NCBI GenBank assembly: GCA_016217625.1
Contig: JACRHK010000050.1
Coordinates: 1 to 6,299, forward strand
DNA length: 6,299 nt
Source: Nitrospirota bacterium
GTDB taxonomy: Bacteria; Nitrospirota; RBG-16-64-22; JACRHK01
Direction: 5' to 3'
The position numbers and the translations under genes are program-made. Positions 1 to 5,516 of the stretch are shown in pieces; the stretch's first letter is position 1, and every line of letters starts with the position of its first letter. The notes beneath the pieces are model-generated. The model was not told the DNA's origin, did not search any database, and worked only from the letters and a program-made list of their open reading frames with translations.

Positions 1-508
1 CTCCGACCTCCTTGTGCTTCTTGACGACTCGACCGGCAAAGGGCGCCCTGATGAGGGTCTGGGCCAGTTGGGCTTTTAACGCTTGAAGGGTCTCCCGCGC
101 CCGATCCCTCCGCGTCTCGGCCGTCTCCGCTTCCTGGCGGGCAATCATCCCTTTGGCGTGGAGATCCCGGGTCCTCAGGAGGTCCCGTTCGGCCTGGCGG
201 AGGGCGGATTCCGCCTCCCGCACCTGGGCCGTCAGCTCGGCCTGATCCAACCGCACCAGCCCCGCCCCCCCCGGCACATCCGTCCCCTCCTCCACGAGAT
301 ACGCTTCAATCCGTCCGGGGACCTTCGAGCTGAGATCCGCCTGGCGCCACCCTTCGACCCGGCCGGTGGCGGCCAGCCGCTGGGTCAGAACCCCTTCCCG
401 CACGACCGCCGTAGGCGTCTCCCCCTGCATCCATCGGAGGAGGCCCCACCCCACCGCGAGGCCGAGCACTGCGATGACGACCAGGACGATGAGGGTTCTC
501 TTACGCAT
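1..508 (-). CDS. HlyD/DevB-family periplasmic adaptor subunit of ABC exporter (partial, C-terminus outside window)
   Basis: The first 169 residues of a membrane-fusion (adaptor) protein that would link the inner-membrane ABC exporter encoded just upstream to an outer-membrane channel. An N-terminal anchor helix spans about residues 5-24, after the basic start MRKR. The first half of a lipoyl/barrel-sandwich domain follows (about 46-90). A short helical hairpin rich in E, R, A and Q covers about 91-148 and includes RTRDLHAKGMIARQEAETAE at the turn. The hallmark return strand TLIRAPFAGRVV begins at 151. The ATG at 508 is preceded by CAGGAG at a good distance and overlaps the stop of the ATPase gene by 8 nt, so the two are probably translationally coupled. 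The beta-barrel and membrane-proximal domains lie beyond position 1. The family assignment is firm. The subgroup (DevB versus MacA) is inferred mainly from the DevC-like permease partner. Confidence 0.87.
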   Translation of the reverse strand, partial: MRKRTLIVLVVIAVLGLAVGWGLLRWMQGETPTAVVREGVLTQRLAATGRVEGWRQADLSSKVPGRIEAYLVEEGTDVPGGAGLVRLDQAELTAQVREAESALRQAERDLLRTRDLHAKGMIARQEAETAETRRDRARETLQALKAQLAQTLIRAPFAGRVVKKHKEVG

Positions 509-1187
509 TCCCGGCTCCTGTTAACACCCCGTCCTCCAGATGGCAGATATGGTCGGCCACGTCGGCCAGACGCGTATCGTGCGTCACGACGACGACGGCG
601 CTCCGCTTCTCCCGGGCTAACTCTCTCAACAAGGCGACCACCTGGTGCCCCGTGCGGGAATCGAGGTTTCCCGTCGGCTCATCGGCCAGGATCAGGGGAG
701 GCCGGCCGGCCAGGGCCCGGGCGATGGAGACCCGCTGCTTTTGCCCGCCGCTCAGGTCGCGGGGGAGGAAGCGCATCCGATCCCCGAGCCCTACGCGTTG
801 AAGCAACGCCTCGGCCTCTCGACGCGCTTCCATCCCCTTGACCCCCTTGATCTCCAACGCCACCTGGACGTTCTCCCTCGCCGTGAGGGCCGCAAAGAGG
901 TTGAACGACTGGAAGATAAAGCCGACGTGCAGCTGACGGATGGCCGGCAGATCCCGCTCAGGCAGCGCCTGCACCTCCCGTCCGGCAATGACAATCCGGC
1001 CGGAGGTCGGCCGGAGGAGGCACCCCATCATCGACAGCAAGGTGGTCTTGCCGCTGCCGGAGGGGCCCATGATTGCCACGACTTCCCCCGGCGCCACGCG
1101 GAGCGAGGCGTCCCGCACGGCCTCCACCGTCTCCGCCCCCTCCGCATAGACCTTCCGGAGGCGCTCGACCTCAATCACAGGTTCCAC
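501..1187 (-). CDS. ABC exporter ATP-binding protein (DevA/LolD/MacB-type)
   Basis: ATPase subunit that would drive export through the neighbouring permease from the cytoplasmic face. All nucleotide-binding motifs are visible, numbered from the longer TTG start at 1190: Walker A GPSGSGKTT (42-50), Q-loop Gln94 in FIFQSFNL, signature LSGGQ (146-150), Walker B LILADEP (166-172), D-loop GNLD (174-177) and H-loop His204 in VVTHD. The length (228-229 residues) is normal for the stand-alone LolD/DevA class. I prefer the GTG start at 1187: GAGG lies about 6 nt before it but too close to the in-frame TTG at 1190. The gene sits 88-91 nt after the permease stop, and that gap is filled by a heptad-repeat hairpin. 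It overlaps the adaptor gene start by 8 nt (ATGCGTAA). Motifs are intact, so it should be active. The transported substrate cannot be read from the sequence. Confidence 0.93.
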   Translation of the reverse strand: MEPVIEVERLRKVYAEGAETVEAVRDASLRVAPGEVVAIMGPSGSGKTTLLSMMGCLLRPTSGRIVIAGREVQALPERDLPAIRQLHVGFIFQSFNLFAALTARENVQVALEIKGVKGMEARREAEALLQRVGLGDRMRFLPRDLSGGQKQRVSIARALAGRPPLILADEPTGNLDSRTGHQVVALLRELAREKRSAVVVVTHDTRLADVADHICHLEDGVLTGAGNA

Positions 1188-1200
1188 CAAATCCTCGCTT

Positions 1201-1268
1201 CACGCTGCACGTTTCACGTAGCACGTTAACGCAAAATCTTTGACGTGAAACGTGTGACGTGCAACATG
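1201..1268. repeat. Heptad-phased inverted repeat hairpin, CACG core
   Basis: In the spacer between the permease and ATPase genes, the + strand shows CACG at 1201, 1208, 1215 and 1222, exactly 7 nt apart, with a degenerate fifth copy near 1229. After a 16-nt centre the complementary CGTG appears at 1244, 1251 and 1258, plus CATG at 1265, again in 7-nt steps. Arms 1201-1226 and 1243-1268 pair at 20 of 26 positions, and most mismatches fall in the variable bases between cores. The element nearly fills the spacer, ending 10 nt from the permease stop and 13 nt from the ATPase GTG. Function unknown. An mRNA hairpin between two operon genes is the simplest reading. Confidence 0.85.
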
Positions 1269-1278
1269 TTCTTTCCAC

Positions 1279-2409
1279 TCACGCCCTGAACACCATCATC
1301 GGATCCACCGTCACGGCCTTCCGAATGGAAAAGAGCGAGGCCCCGAGACACATCACGAGCGTCACAAAGAACATCGCCACCATGAACCCTTCCGGAACGA
1401 CCATGTCGATCCCGGCCCCCTCATAGGCCCGCACCAGGAGGAGCGTCGCGCCCAGCCCCAAGCCGTACCCCACGACGGCGAATACGAGCGCCTGCCCCCC
1501 CACGATGCGATAGAGAGCCCAGTTCGTCGCGCCGATGGCCTTCAACGTCCCGTACTCCCTCAGGTGCTCCATCGTCGCCGTATAGAGCGTCTGGCCCGCC
1601 ACGGCCGCGCCCACGACGAAGGCCAGCAGGGCCGTGAGTAGGAACCCCATCCCCATGCCCGTCTCCAGCGTCCAGTACCGCCGCGTCTTCCAACTATACT
1701 CCGCCTTCGTGTAGACGTCCACCCCCCGGAGCGCGGCCCGCAGCCGGTCCCGGACGACGCGCGGGTCTTCGCCGGGCGCCACCCCCACCAAGATGAACAC
1801 GGTCTCATCAGGCCCCACGTAATAAGGGGCCAGCTCCTTCACCGTCTCGTAGGCCATGAAGAGGATGGGCGCCGTCGTCAGCGACTTGGCCCCCTCGCTG
1901 ATCCCGACCACATCCACCTTCCGCCCCGCCACCTCCCGCGTGTCCCCGATGCGCAGCCGTCCCAGCCGGCTGAATGCCGAAACGTCGACGATCATCCGCT
2001 TCCCCCCTTTGACGGCCTCGGGACGCCCTTCGGCCATCGCCCACGGCCCGCCCCTCCCCGTGACCGGGTTGAAGCCAAGGAGCTGCACCTGCTCTGTCCC
2101 TCCGGTCTCCAGCTTCATCACGGCCCAGGCGAAGAGGAACTTCTCCGTCCAGGCCACGCCCGGCACCTCCCGGGCCTGATAGAGGCGGCGCTCCGGAATG
2201 GACCGCGCCCAGTCGAAGTTCGGGGAGTGCAACGAGGTAATCCAAAGGTCGGCGTCGGTATGATCAATGACGCTCGAGGCGTTCTGCATGAAGCCCAGGT
2301 AAACGCCCACCTGGGCGAAGATGAGGACGACCGCCACGGTGACCCCCACGGTCGTGAAGACCAGCCGGGTCTTGTCATGCAGTAGGTTCTTGAGGGCGAT
2401 GGAGAGCAT
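1279..2409 (-). CDS. ABC exporter permease, DevC/FtsX-like
   Basis: Inner-membrane permease of the three-part exporter. The 376 residues have the FtsX/MacB-type layout: one N-terminal membrane helix (about 17-39), a large periplasmic domain (about 40-250), then three C-terminal helices (about 252-275, 303-326, 342-362). The cytoplasmic segment REYGTLKAIGA (284-294), between the second and third helices, is the conserved coupling region of FtsX permeases. The start MLSIALKNLLHDKTRL, followed directly by a hydrophobic helix and then a segment with DADLWI, resembles cyanobacterial DevC-type permeases, which work with a DevA ATPase and DevB adaptor in glycolipid export; that likeness is from memory, not alignment. 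The ATG at 2409 has no clear Shine-Dalgarno sequence, because a heptad repeat array begins 1-2 nt upstream of it. ATPase and adaptor genes follow in the same direction. Confidence 0.9.
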   Translation of the reverse strand: MLSIALKNLLHDKTRLVFTTVGVTVAVVLIFAQVGVYLGFMQNASSVIDHTDADLWITSLHSPNFDWARSIPERRLYQAREVPGVAWTEKFLFAWAVMKLETGGTEQVQLLGFNPVTGRGGPWAMAEGRPEAVKGGKRMIVDVSAFSRLGRLRIGDTREVAGRKVDVVGISEGAKSLTTAPILFMAYETVKELAPYYVGPDETVFILVGVAPGEDPRVVRDRLRAALRGVDVYTKAEYSWKTRRYWTLETGMGMGFLLTALLAFVVGAAVAGQTLYTATMEHLREYGTLKAIGATNWALYRIVGGQALVFAVVGYGLGLGATLLLVRAYEGAGIDMVVPEGFMVAMFFVTLVMCLGASLFSIRKAVTVDPMMVFRA

Positions 2410-2410
2410 C

Positions 2411-2484
2411 GTCTTACGTCCGATGTCCGAAGTCCGAGGTCTTCAGTCCCTGACATAGGACATTGGACATCGGACCTTGGACAT
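2411..2484. repeat. Heptad-phased inverted repeat hairpin, GTCC core
   Basis: The spacer between the monooxygenase and permease genes consists almost wholly of heptads. On the + strand GTC(C/T) occurs at 2411, 2418, 2425, 2432, 2439 and 2446, all exactly 7 nt apart. The complement GGAC then occurs at 2458, 2465, 2472 and 2479. Arms 2423-2449 and 2458-2484 pair at 20 of 27 positions around an 8-nt loop. The array ends 2 nt short of the monooxygenase stop codon and starts 1 nt from the permease ATG, so it occupies the place of the permease ribosome binding site. Same design as the arrays at 1201 and 4325 but with a different core. Confidence 0.87.
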
Positions 2485-2486
2485 TC

Positions 2487-3725
2487 TTATAACACCATCC
2501 TGAGCCGGTCCCGGATCGTCAGCGGCTCGACGGCCAGGCCGGCCACGTTGCGGAGGATCTTCCACGACACGTCGGGATGGGCCTCCATCCGGCGGAAGAC
2601 CCGGTCCCTCAGCCAGACCCGCGCGGGGTCTCCCGCGTTCCAGAAGAAGGTCTCCTCGTCGGCCAGCCGCTGCAGCAGCTCGACTTGAGGACGGCGGGCG
2701 GCCTCATAGGCAACAAGCGCGTTGCGGGAGAAATCTCCCTTGCGGAAGCAGGCCGCGAGGACGGGAGCCAGGGCCAGGGCATCGGCCATCGCCTGATTGC
2801 GCCCCTGTCCCACGTGGGGGTTCATGGCATGGGCGGCGTCGCCAATGAGAACCGCGCCGTCCGCCGTCCATCGATCTGCACGCACCCGACGGCAGGGCAT
2901 CGTGGCGACCTCCTCCCACGATCGCACCTGCTCCAGAGGCTCCCGCAGGGTTGGATCAATGACGGAGATCTCCTCGCGGAGAGCCGGCAGGCCGCGTGCC
3001 TGGTACGCCTCCAGCGCCTTCCGCGGCACGAGGTAAAAGAGATACAGCCGGTCGTCCGAGATGGGAAACAGCCCCAGGATCTGCCGGCGGCCCAGATGAT
3101 ACCGGCCGTCGTGGTGAAAACCGGGAGGCCGCGGCGCCAAAATCACGAGGTAGGCGTCGCGGTAGAGGTGGATCCGCGCCCGAATCCCCAGAGCCTCCCG
3201 CACGGGAGACTGGATGCCGTCCGCGCCGACCACGAGGGGCGTCCGGACGGTGACCAGCTCGCCCTGACGGCGGTAGCGGACGCCCGTGATCTTCCCCCCC
3301 TCCCCCCTTCCCCCCTCCCGGATCACTCCCTCGAACACGCATCCCATCCGGATCTCCACCTCCGGATGCGCTCGGAGACGTTCCAACACCGCCGCCTGTG
3401 TGATCGAAGGGAGGTTGACGAGGCAGTAATTATAGGGCGGCTCCAGGGCCCGGTAGTCCACGGTGCAGAGCCGGGAGCCGCCGATCCGATGAAAGTGGAA
3501 GGCCTCGTTCACGTGGCAGGGCGCTTTACGGACGGCATCCAGGAGCCCCAACTGATCCAGCATGGCCAATCCCTGAGGCTGGAGGATCTCCCCACGCCGC
3601 GTCACCGGGAACCGATCCTGCGCTTCCAGGATGACGATCCGCCGCCCTTCGCCGGCCAGGGCGAGGGCACGGACCAGCCCCCCGAGGCCGGCGCCGACGA
3701 TGACGAGATCGGCTTGCTCGTTCAT
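2487..3725 (-). CDS. Group-A FAD-dependent monooxygenase (UbiH/PHBH-like)
   Basis: A 412-residue flavoprotein of the p-hydroxybenzoate hydroxylase / UbiH superfamily, which typically hydroxylates or epoxidises aromatic or isoprenoid substrates with NAD(P)H and oxygen. The dinucleotide fold is at the N-terminus: GAGLGG (11-16) with Glu34 ending the second strand (ILEA). The DG motif GADGIQSPVR is at 167-176. The second FAD motif GDAAHAMNPHVGQGRNQAM (295-313) carries the GD pair and the GQG loop. The ATG at 3725 forms an ATGA overlap with the engB stop, so translation is probably coupled; the upstream GGTGG is only a weak ribosome binding site. An insertion EGGRGEGGK (about 137-145) is encoded by a G-run tract. 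The substrate is not recognisable. The DevBCA-like exporter downstream makes lipid or hydrophobic-metabolite modification a reasonable but unproven guess. Confidence 0.88.
   Translation of the reverse strand: MNEQADLVIVGAGLGGLVRALALAGEGRRIVILEAQDRFPVTRRGEILQPQGLAMLDQLGLLDAVRKAPCHVNEAFHFHRIGGSRLCTVDYRALEPPYNYCLVNLPSITQAAVLERLRAHPEVEIRMGCVFEGVIREGGRGEGGKITGVRYRRQGELVTVRTPLVVGADGIQSPVREALGIRARIHLYRDAYLVILAPRPPGFHHDGRYHLGRRQILGLFPISDDRLYLFYLVPRKALEAYQARGLPALREEISVIDPTLREPLEQVRSWEEVATMPCRRVRADRWTADGAVLIGDAAHAMNPHVGQGRNQAMADALALAPVLAACFRKGDFSRNALVAYEAARRPQVELLQRLADEETFFWNAGDPARVWLRDRVFRRMEAHPDVSWKILRNVAGLAVEPLTIRDRLRMVL
3291..3319 (-). repeat. Guanine-run tract inside the monooxygenase gene
   Basis: On the coding (minus) strand this reads GGG-A-G6-AA-G6-A-G7 and then AAG: four runs of three or more guanines in 29 nt. 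That meets the pattern for an intramolecular G-quadruplex in DNA or mRNA, and the G7 run is a candidate slippage site. It encodes the low-complexity segment EGGRGEGGK in a surface-loop position between FAD motifs. Confidence 0.75.
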
Positions 3726-4312
3726 GTTTTTTCCACCAGAGGGAAGAGGGCGCGCCAGAGGGGAACCCGCCCCTCCCCTGTCGTGGCCGAAAAGGGGATC
3801 GCAGGGGTTGTCTCTGTCAAGGCCAGCTCCCGCCGAGCGCGCGTGAGGGTCTGATGCACGGCGCTCCGTGCCAACTTGTCACTCTTGGTCAGGGCCACGA
3901 TGACCGGCAGGCGATGATGCGCAAGCCACGCCCACATCTGTTGGTCCAGCGGCGTGGGCGCATGGCGGCTGTCCAGCAGGAGCACGACGCCCCGGAGAGA
4001 GGGAGTGCTCAGCAGATACCCTTCGATCCGATCGCGCCAGGCCTGCTGTTCCGCCTTGGAAACCTTCGCATACCCATAGCCGGGCAGGTCCACGCAGTAG
4101 AAGGCGCGGTTGATGAGAAAGAAGTTGATCGTGCGGGTCTTGCCGGGCGTGCCGCTGGTCTTGGCGAGGCCCCGACGCCCGAGAAGGGTGTTGAGCAGAG
4201 AAGACTTTCCCACGTTGGATCGGCCGACAAAGGCGACCTGCGGCAGCCCGTCGCGGGGCCCATCCGCCGCCCGGACGATGCTCTTCACGAACTCAGCAGA
4301 GGCGATGTGCAT
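3722..4312 (-). CDS. engB: Ribosome biogenesis GTP-binding protein EngB (YsxC/YihA)
   Basis: A small Ras-like GTPase needed for late assembly of the large ribosomal subunit in the cytoplasm. The five G motifs are all present: G1 GRSNVGKSS (30-38), G2 SGTPGKTR (53-60, switch I), G3 DLPGYG (75-80), G4 TKSDK (142-146) and G5 FSATTGEG (174-181). The sequence FYCVDLPGYGYAKV and the 196-residue length are typical of EngB rather than Era or EngA. The N-terminal MHIASAEFVKSIV also matches the family, supporting the ATG at 4312, although no Shine-Dalgarno sequence precedes it; a heptad repeat array begins 12 nt upstream. The stop codon overlaps the monooxygenase start (ATGA). Because the peroxiredoxin terminator lies upstream, engB must have its own promoter or depend on read-through; I cannot see a convincing promoter. 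Confidence 0.96.
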   Translation of the reverse strand: MHIASAEFVKSIVRAADGPRDGLPQVAFVGRSNVGKSSLLNTLLGRRGLAKTSGTPGKTRTINFFLINRAFYCVDLPGYGYAKVSKAEQQAWRDRIEGYLLSTPSLRGVVLLLDSRHAPTPLDQQMWAWLAHHRLPVIVALTKSDKLARSAVHQTLTRARRELALTETTPAIPFSATTGEGRVPLWRALFPLVEKT

Positions 4313-4324
4313 GGAAAGAAGCGT

Positions 4325-4392
4325 TCAGCAATCAGCACTCAGCATTCAGCCACACGACCTGCTGACCGCTGAAAGCTGATGGCTGGGAGCTG
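4325..4392. repeat. Heptad-phased inverted repeat hairpin, CAGC core
   Basis: Between engB and the peroxiredoxin terminator the + strand has TCAGC at 4325, 4332, 4339 and 4346, then the complement GCTG at 4361, 4368, 4375, 4382 and 4389, every step exactly 7 nt. Arms 4325-4350 and 4361-4386 match at 20 of 26 positions, with mismatches confined to the variable bases between cores, around a 10-nt centre. It lies 12 nt upstream of the engB ATG and 2 nt from the run of six A residues that forms the terminator T-tract on the other strand. It shares its architecture with the arrays at 1201 and 2411. Confidence 0.87.
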
Positions 4393-4394
4393 CG

Positions 4395-4420
4395 AAAAAA
4401 TGGGGAGCCCGAAGGCTCCC
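4395..4420 (-). terminator. Intrinsic terminator of the peroxiredoxin gene
   Basis: On the minus strand a perfect 7-bp stem GGGAGCC/GGCTCCC closes a TTCG tetraloop and is followed by CATTTTTT. It begins about 50 nt after the peroxiredoxin stop codon. The GC-rich stem, extra-stable UUCG loop and T run make a textbook Rho-independent terminator. It separates the peroxiredoxin unit from engB. Confidence 0.9.
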
Positions 4421-4436
4421 TATGAGTCCCAACGAT

Positions 4437-4452
4437 GAGTCGGAATCGACTC
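4437..4452. repeat. Small inverted repeat in the peroxiredoxin 3' untranslated region
   Basis: GAGTCG and CGACTC form a 6-bp stem with a 4-nt loop (GAAT on the + strand), between the peroxiredoxin stop codon and its terminator. The heptamer ATGAGTC is also directly repeated at 4422 and 4435. There is no T-tract here, so it is not itself a terminator; it may simply add mRNA structure. Confidence 0.45.
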
Positions 4453-4469
4453 GTACCGAGCCGGAGTGA

Positions 4470-4952
4470 TTACAGCTTCCGCAGTACCTCCAGGATCTCG
4501 GCATTGTCCGGCTGCTTCCCCAGCTCGTTGACCTTCTTCCAGGCAATCTTCCCGCTTTTATCCACGACGAAGATCGCCCGCTCGCTAATCCCCGGCAGGG
4601 GATCCCCCGTCCGGAGAATCCCGTAGGCTTCCGCCACCTTCCCGTGGGGATAGAAATCGCTGAGGAGCGGATACCCCGACACCCTGATCTGTTTGGCAAA
4701 GGCGATGTTGGTGGGTACGTTGTCACAACTGATGCCCACGACCTGGGCATTGACGCCGGCGAATTTCTCCAGGTCCGCCTGGAACGCCGACAGCTCCGCC
4801 TGTCAGACAGGGGTAAAGGCCGCGGGGAAGAAGGCCAGCACGGTGTGCTGCTTGCCCCGCTGCTCGCTCAACGTGAACTTGAGTTTGTTGTCGCCCTGGG
4901 CGCCGCTCAGCGTGAAATCCGGCGCCAGGTCTCCCACTTGCACTTCAGGCAT
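4470..4952 (-). CDS. Peroxiredoxin, probable selenoprotein with Sec (TGA) at codon 50
   Basis: A thioredoxin-fold peroxidase that would reduce hydrogen or alkyl peroxides. From the ATG at 4952 the frame reads MPEVQVGDLAPDFTL, then VLAFFPAAFTPV-(TGA)-QAEL, and continues to TAA at 4470: 160 codons, normal for a single-domain peroxiredoxin. The TGA (4805-4803) is codon 50 and falls exactly on the peroxidatic cysteine of the family motif PxxxTxxC (P43, T47, position 50). The conserved active-site arginine is Arg125 in SERAIFVVD. Cys76 (GISCD) is the only cysteine after codon 50 and a possible resolving residue. GGGAGG lies 6 nt before the ATG and a strong promoter lies upstream, so this start is well supported. 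A SECIS-like hairpin follows the TGA. A caller ignoring Sec would report only an 89-residue piece from 4739 lacking the catalytic site. Pseudogene or sequencing error is the alternative. Sec-containing peroxiredoxins are known in bacteria. Confidence 0.88.
4767..4784 (-). promoter_or_regulatory. Candidate bacterial SECIS hairpin for the in-frame TGA
   Basis: On the coding strand UUCCAGG and CCUGGAG pair (7 bp with one U-G) around the apical loop CGGA. The loop begins 25 nt after the UGA, within the 16-37 nt range of the published bacterial SECIS model. One of its first two bases is G, as that model requires for SelB recognition. The hairpin lies in the coding region just after the TGA, as in known bacterial selenoprotein genes. 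Confidence 0.65.
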
Positions 4953-4980
4953 CGTCACCCTCCCTTCTTCTCTTAAATTC

Positions 4981-4995
4981 CCGCCCCAAGGGCGG
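4981..4995 (-). promoter_or_regulatory. Leader hairpin upstream of the peroxiredoxin ribosome binding site
   Basis: CCGCCC and GGGCGG form a perfect 6-bp GC stem with a 3-nt loop, just after the predicted transcription start (about 4999) and about 28 nt before the ATG. It leaves the GGGAGG ribosome binding site free and has no T-tract. A 5'-end mRNA-stabilising structure is possible. Confidence 0.45.
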
Positions 4996-5005
4996 CAAGA
5001 TGTTT

Positions 5006-5035
5006 ATTGTAGGGAGGGAGGGAAATGGTTGTCAA
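5006..5035 (-). promoter_or_regulatory. Sigma-70 promoter for the peroxiredoxin gene
   Basis: On the minus strand a perfect -35 box TTGACA (5035-5030) is followed by an 18-nt spacer and the -10 box TACAAT (5011-5006, 5 of 6 to consensus). Transcription would start near 4999, giving a leader of about 47 nt to the ATG at 4952. The spacer is a CCCT-repeat tract (GGGAGGGAGGG on the + strand, 5012-5022). No operator was recognised. Confidence 0.82.
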
Positions 5036-5038
5036 TGG

Positions 5039-5063
5039 AAAAAACCAGCCGGGAAAAACCGGC
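5039..5063 (-). terminator. Possible terminator after the HEPN gene
   Basis: On the minus strand GCCGG and CCGGC form a 5-bp stem around TTTTTC, followed by TGG and six T residues. It sits about 75 nt past the HEPN stop codon and directly in front of the peroxiredoxin -35 box, so it would insulate the two units. The stem is short, so strength is uncertain. Confidence 0.55.
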
Positions 5064-5138
5064 CAAGGCACAGCAGGCTTCTGAACTTGCAAACACAGCG
5101 ATCGTAACGCCGCATCATTCCGCTGCCTTACTTCCACT

Positions 5139-5516
5139 TTAACGCCCCAGAAGTGTTTCCCCTGCCGCAAGAAATTCCTTCGCCTGGTTGACTAGAGCCT
5201 GAGCCTCTTCCAAACCAACTTCAGCGGGAGCATCATAATCGGCGGCCTGCCTCTCACGATACGCGTCAATCAAATACCGATGGAACTTTGAATCCAACCG
5301 GCCCGTTTTCGCAAACCGTATCCCAAATGCCCCATGAACCGCTCCATGAGAAGAAAATTCATCCCCCTCTTCAAACAGGAGTGCCTCTGCCGTATAGAAC
5401 ATGGCATAGTAAGCTCGCGATGCGGCGATTTCATAGTGCCCATCACGGATCAGATCGAGACTGGCCTGAACATTTTCCTTTGCCTTATCGAGATAAGCCC
5501 TCGTCTGTTCCTTCAT
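5139..5516 (-). CDS. HEPN domain protein (toxin-like partner of the MNT protein)
   Basis: A 125-residue all-helical HEPN protein of the kind usually paired with a small nucleotidyltransferase. The core helix AASRAYYAMFYTAEALLFEEG (31-51), the loop with SHGAVHGAF (56-64) and the C-terminal element YRERQAADYD (86-95) match the HEPN family in which RxxADYD is conserved. The canonical RNase motif Rx4-6H of many HEPN toxins is not present at the C-terminal helix; the only such spacing is R73-x5-H79, elsewhere. I chose the ATG at 5516 (MKEQTRAYLDKAKENV) because it begins the domain and overlaps the MNT stop in TGATG; the open frame extends upstream to 5618 but that part is shadow of the MNT gene. 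Either a toxin held in check by adenylylation, as described for HepT/MntA systems, or a non-nuclease HEPN partner is possible. Confidence 0.83.
   Translation of the reverse strand: MKEQTRAYLDKAKENVQASLDLIRDGHYEIAASRAYYAMFYTAEALLFEEGDEFSSHGAVHGAFGIRFAKTGRLDSKFHRYLIDAYRERQAADYDAPAEVGLEEAQALVNQAKEFLAAGETLLGR

Noticed and set aside
83..1229. Plus-strand open frames opposite the adaptor and ATPase
   Set aside because: Arg/Pro-rich translations without motifs, antisense to genes with firm family signatures.
1201..1268. Heptad array as an intrinsic terminator for the permease gene
   Set aside because: There is no T-tract after the hairpin on the minus strand, the stem has regular mismatches, and the same design occurs next to a separate true terminator at 4395.
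2577..3854. Long plus-strand open frame (425 codons) opposite the monooxygenase and engB end
   Set aside because: It is antisense to two genes with clear FAD and GTPase motifs, and its translation is low-complexity and rich in P, R, H and G, without a recognisable domain: a GC-rich shadow.
4470..4739. Short peroxiredoxin-like gene starting at an internal ATG (89 residues)
   Set aside because: The frame upstream of that ATG continues with peroxiredoxin homology through a single TGA at the catalytic site, and the strong ribosome binding site and promoter belong to the ATG at 4952.
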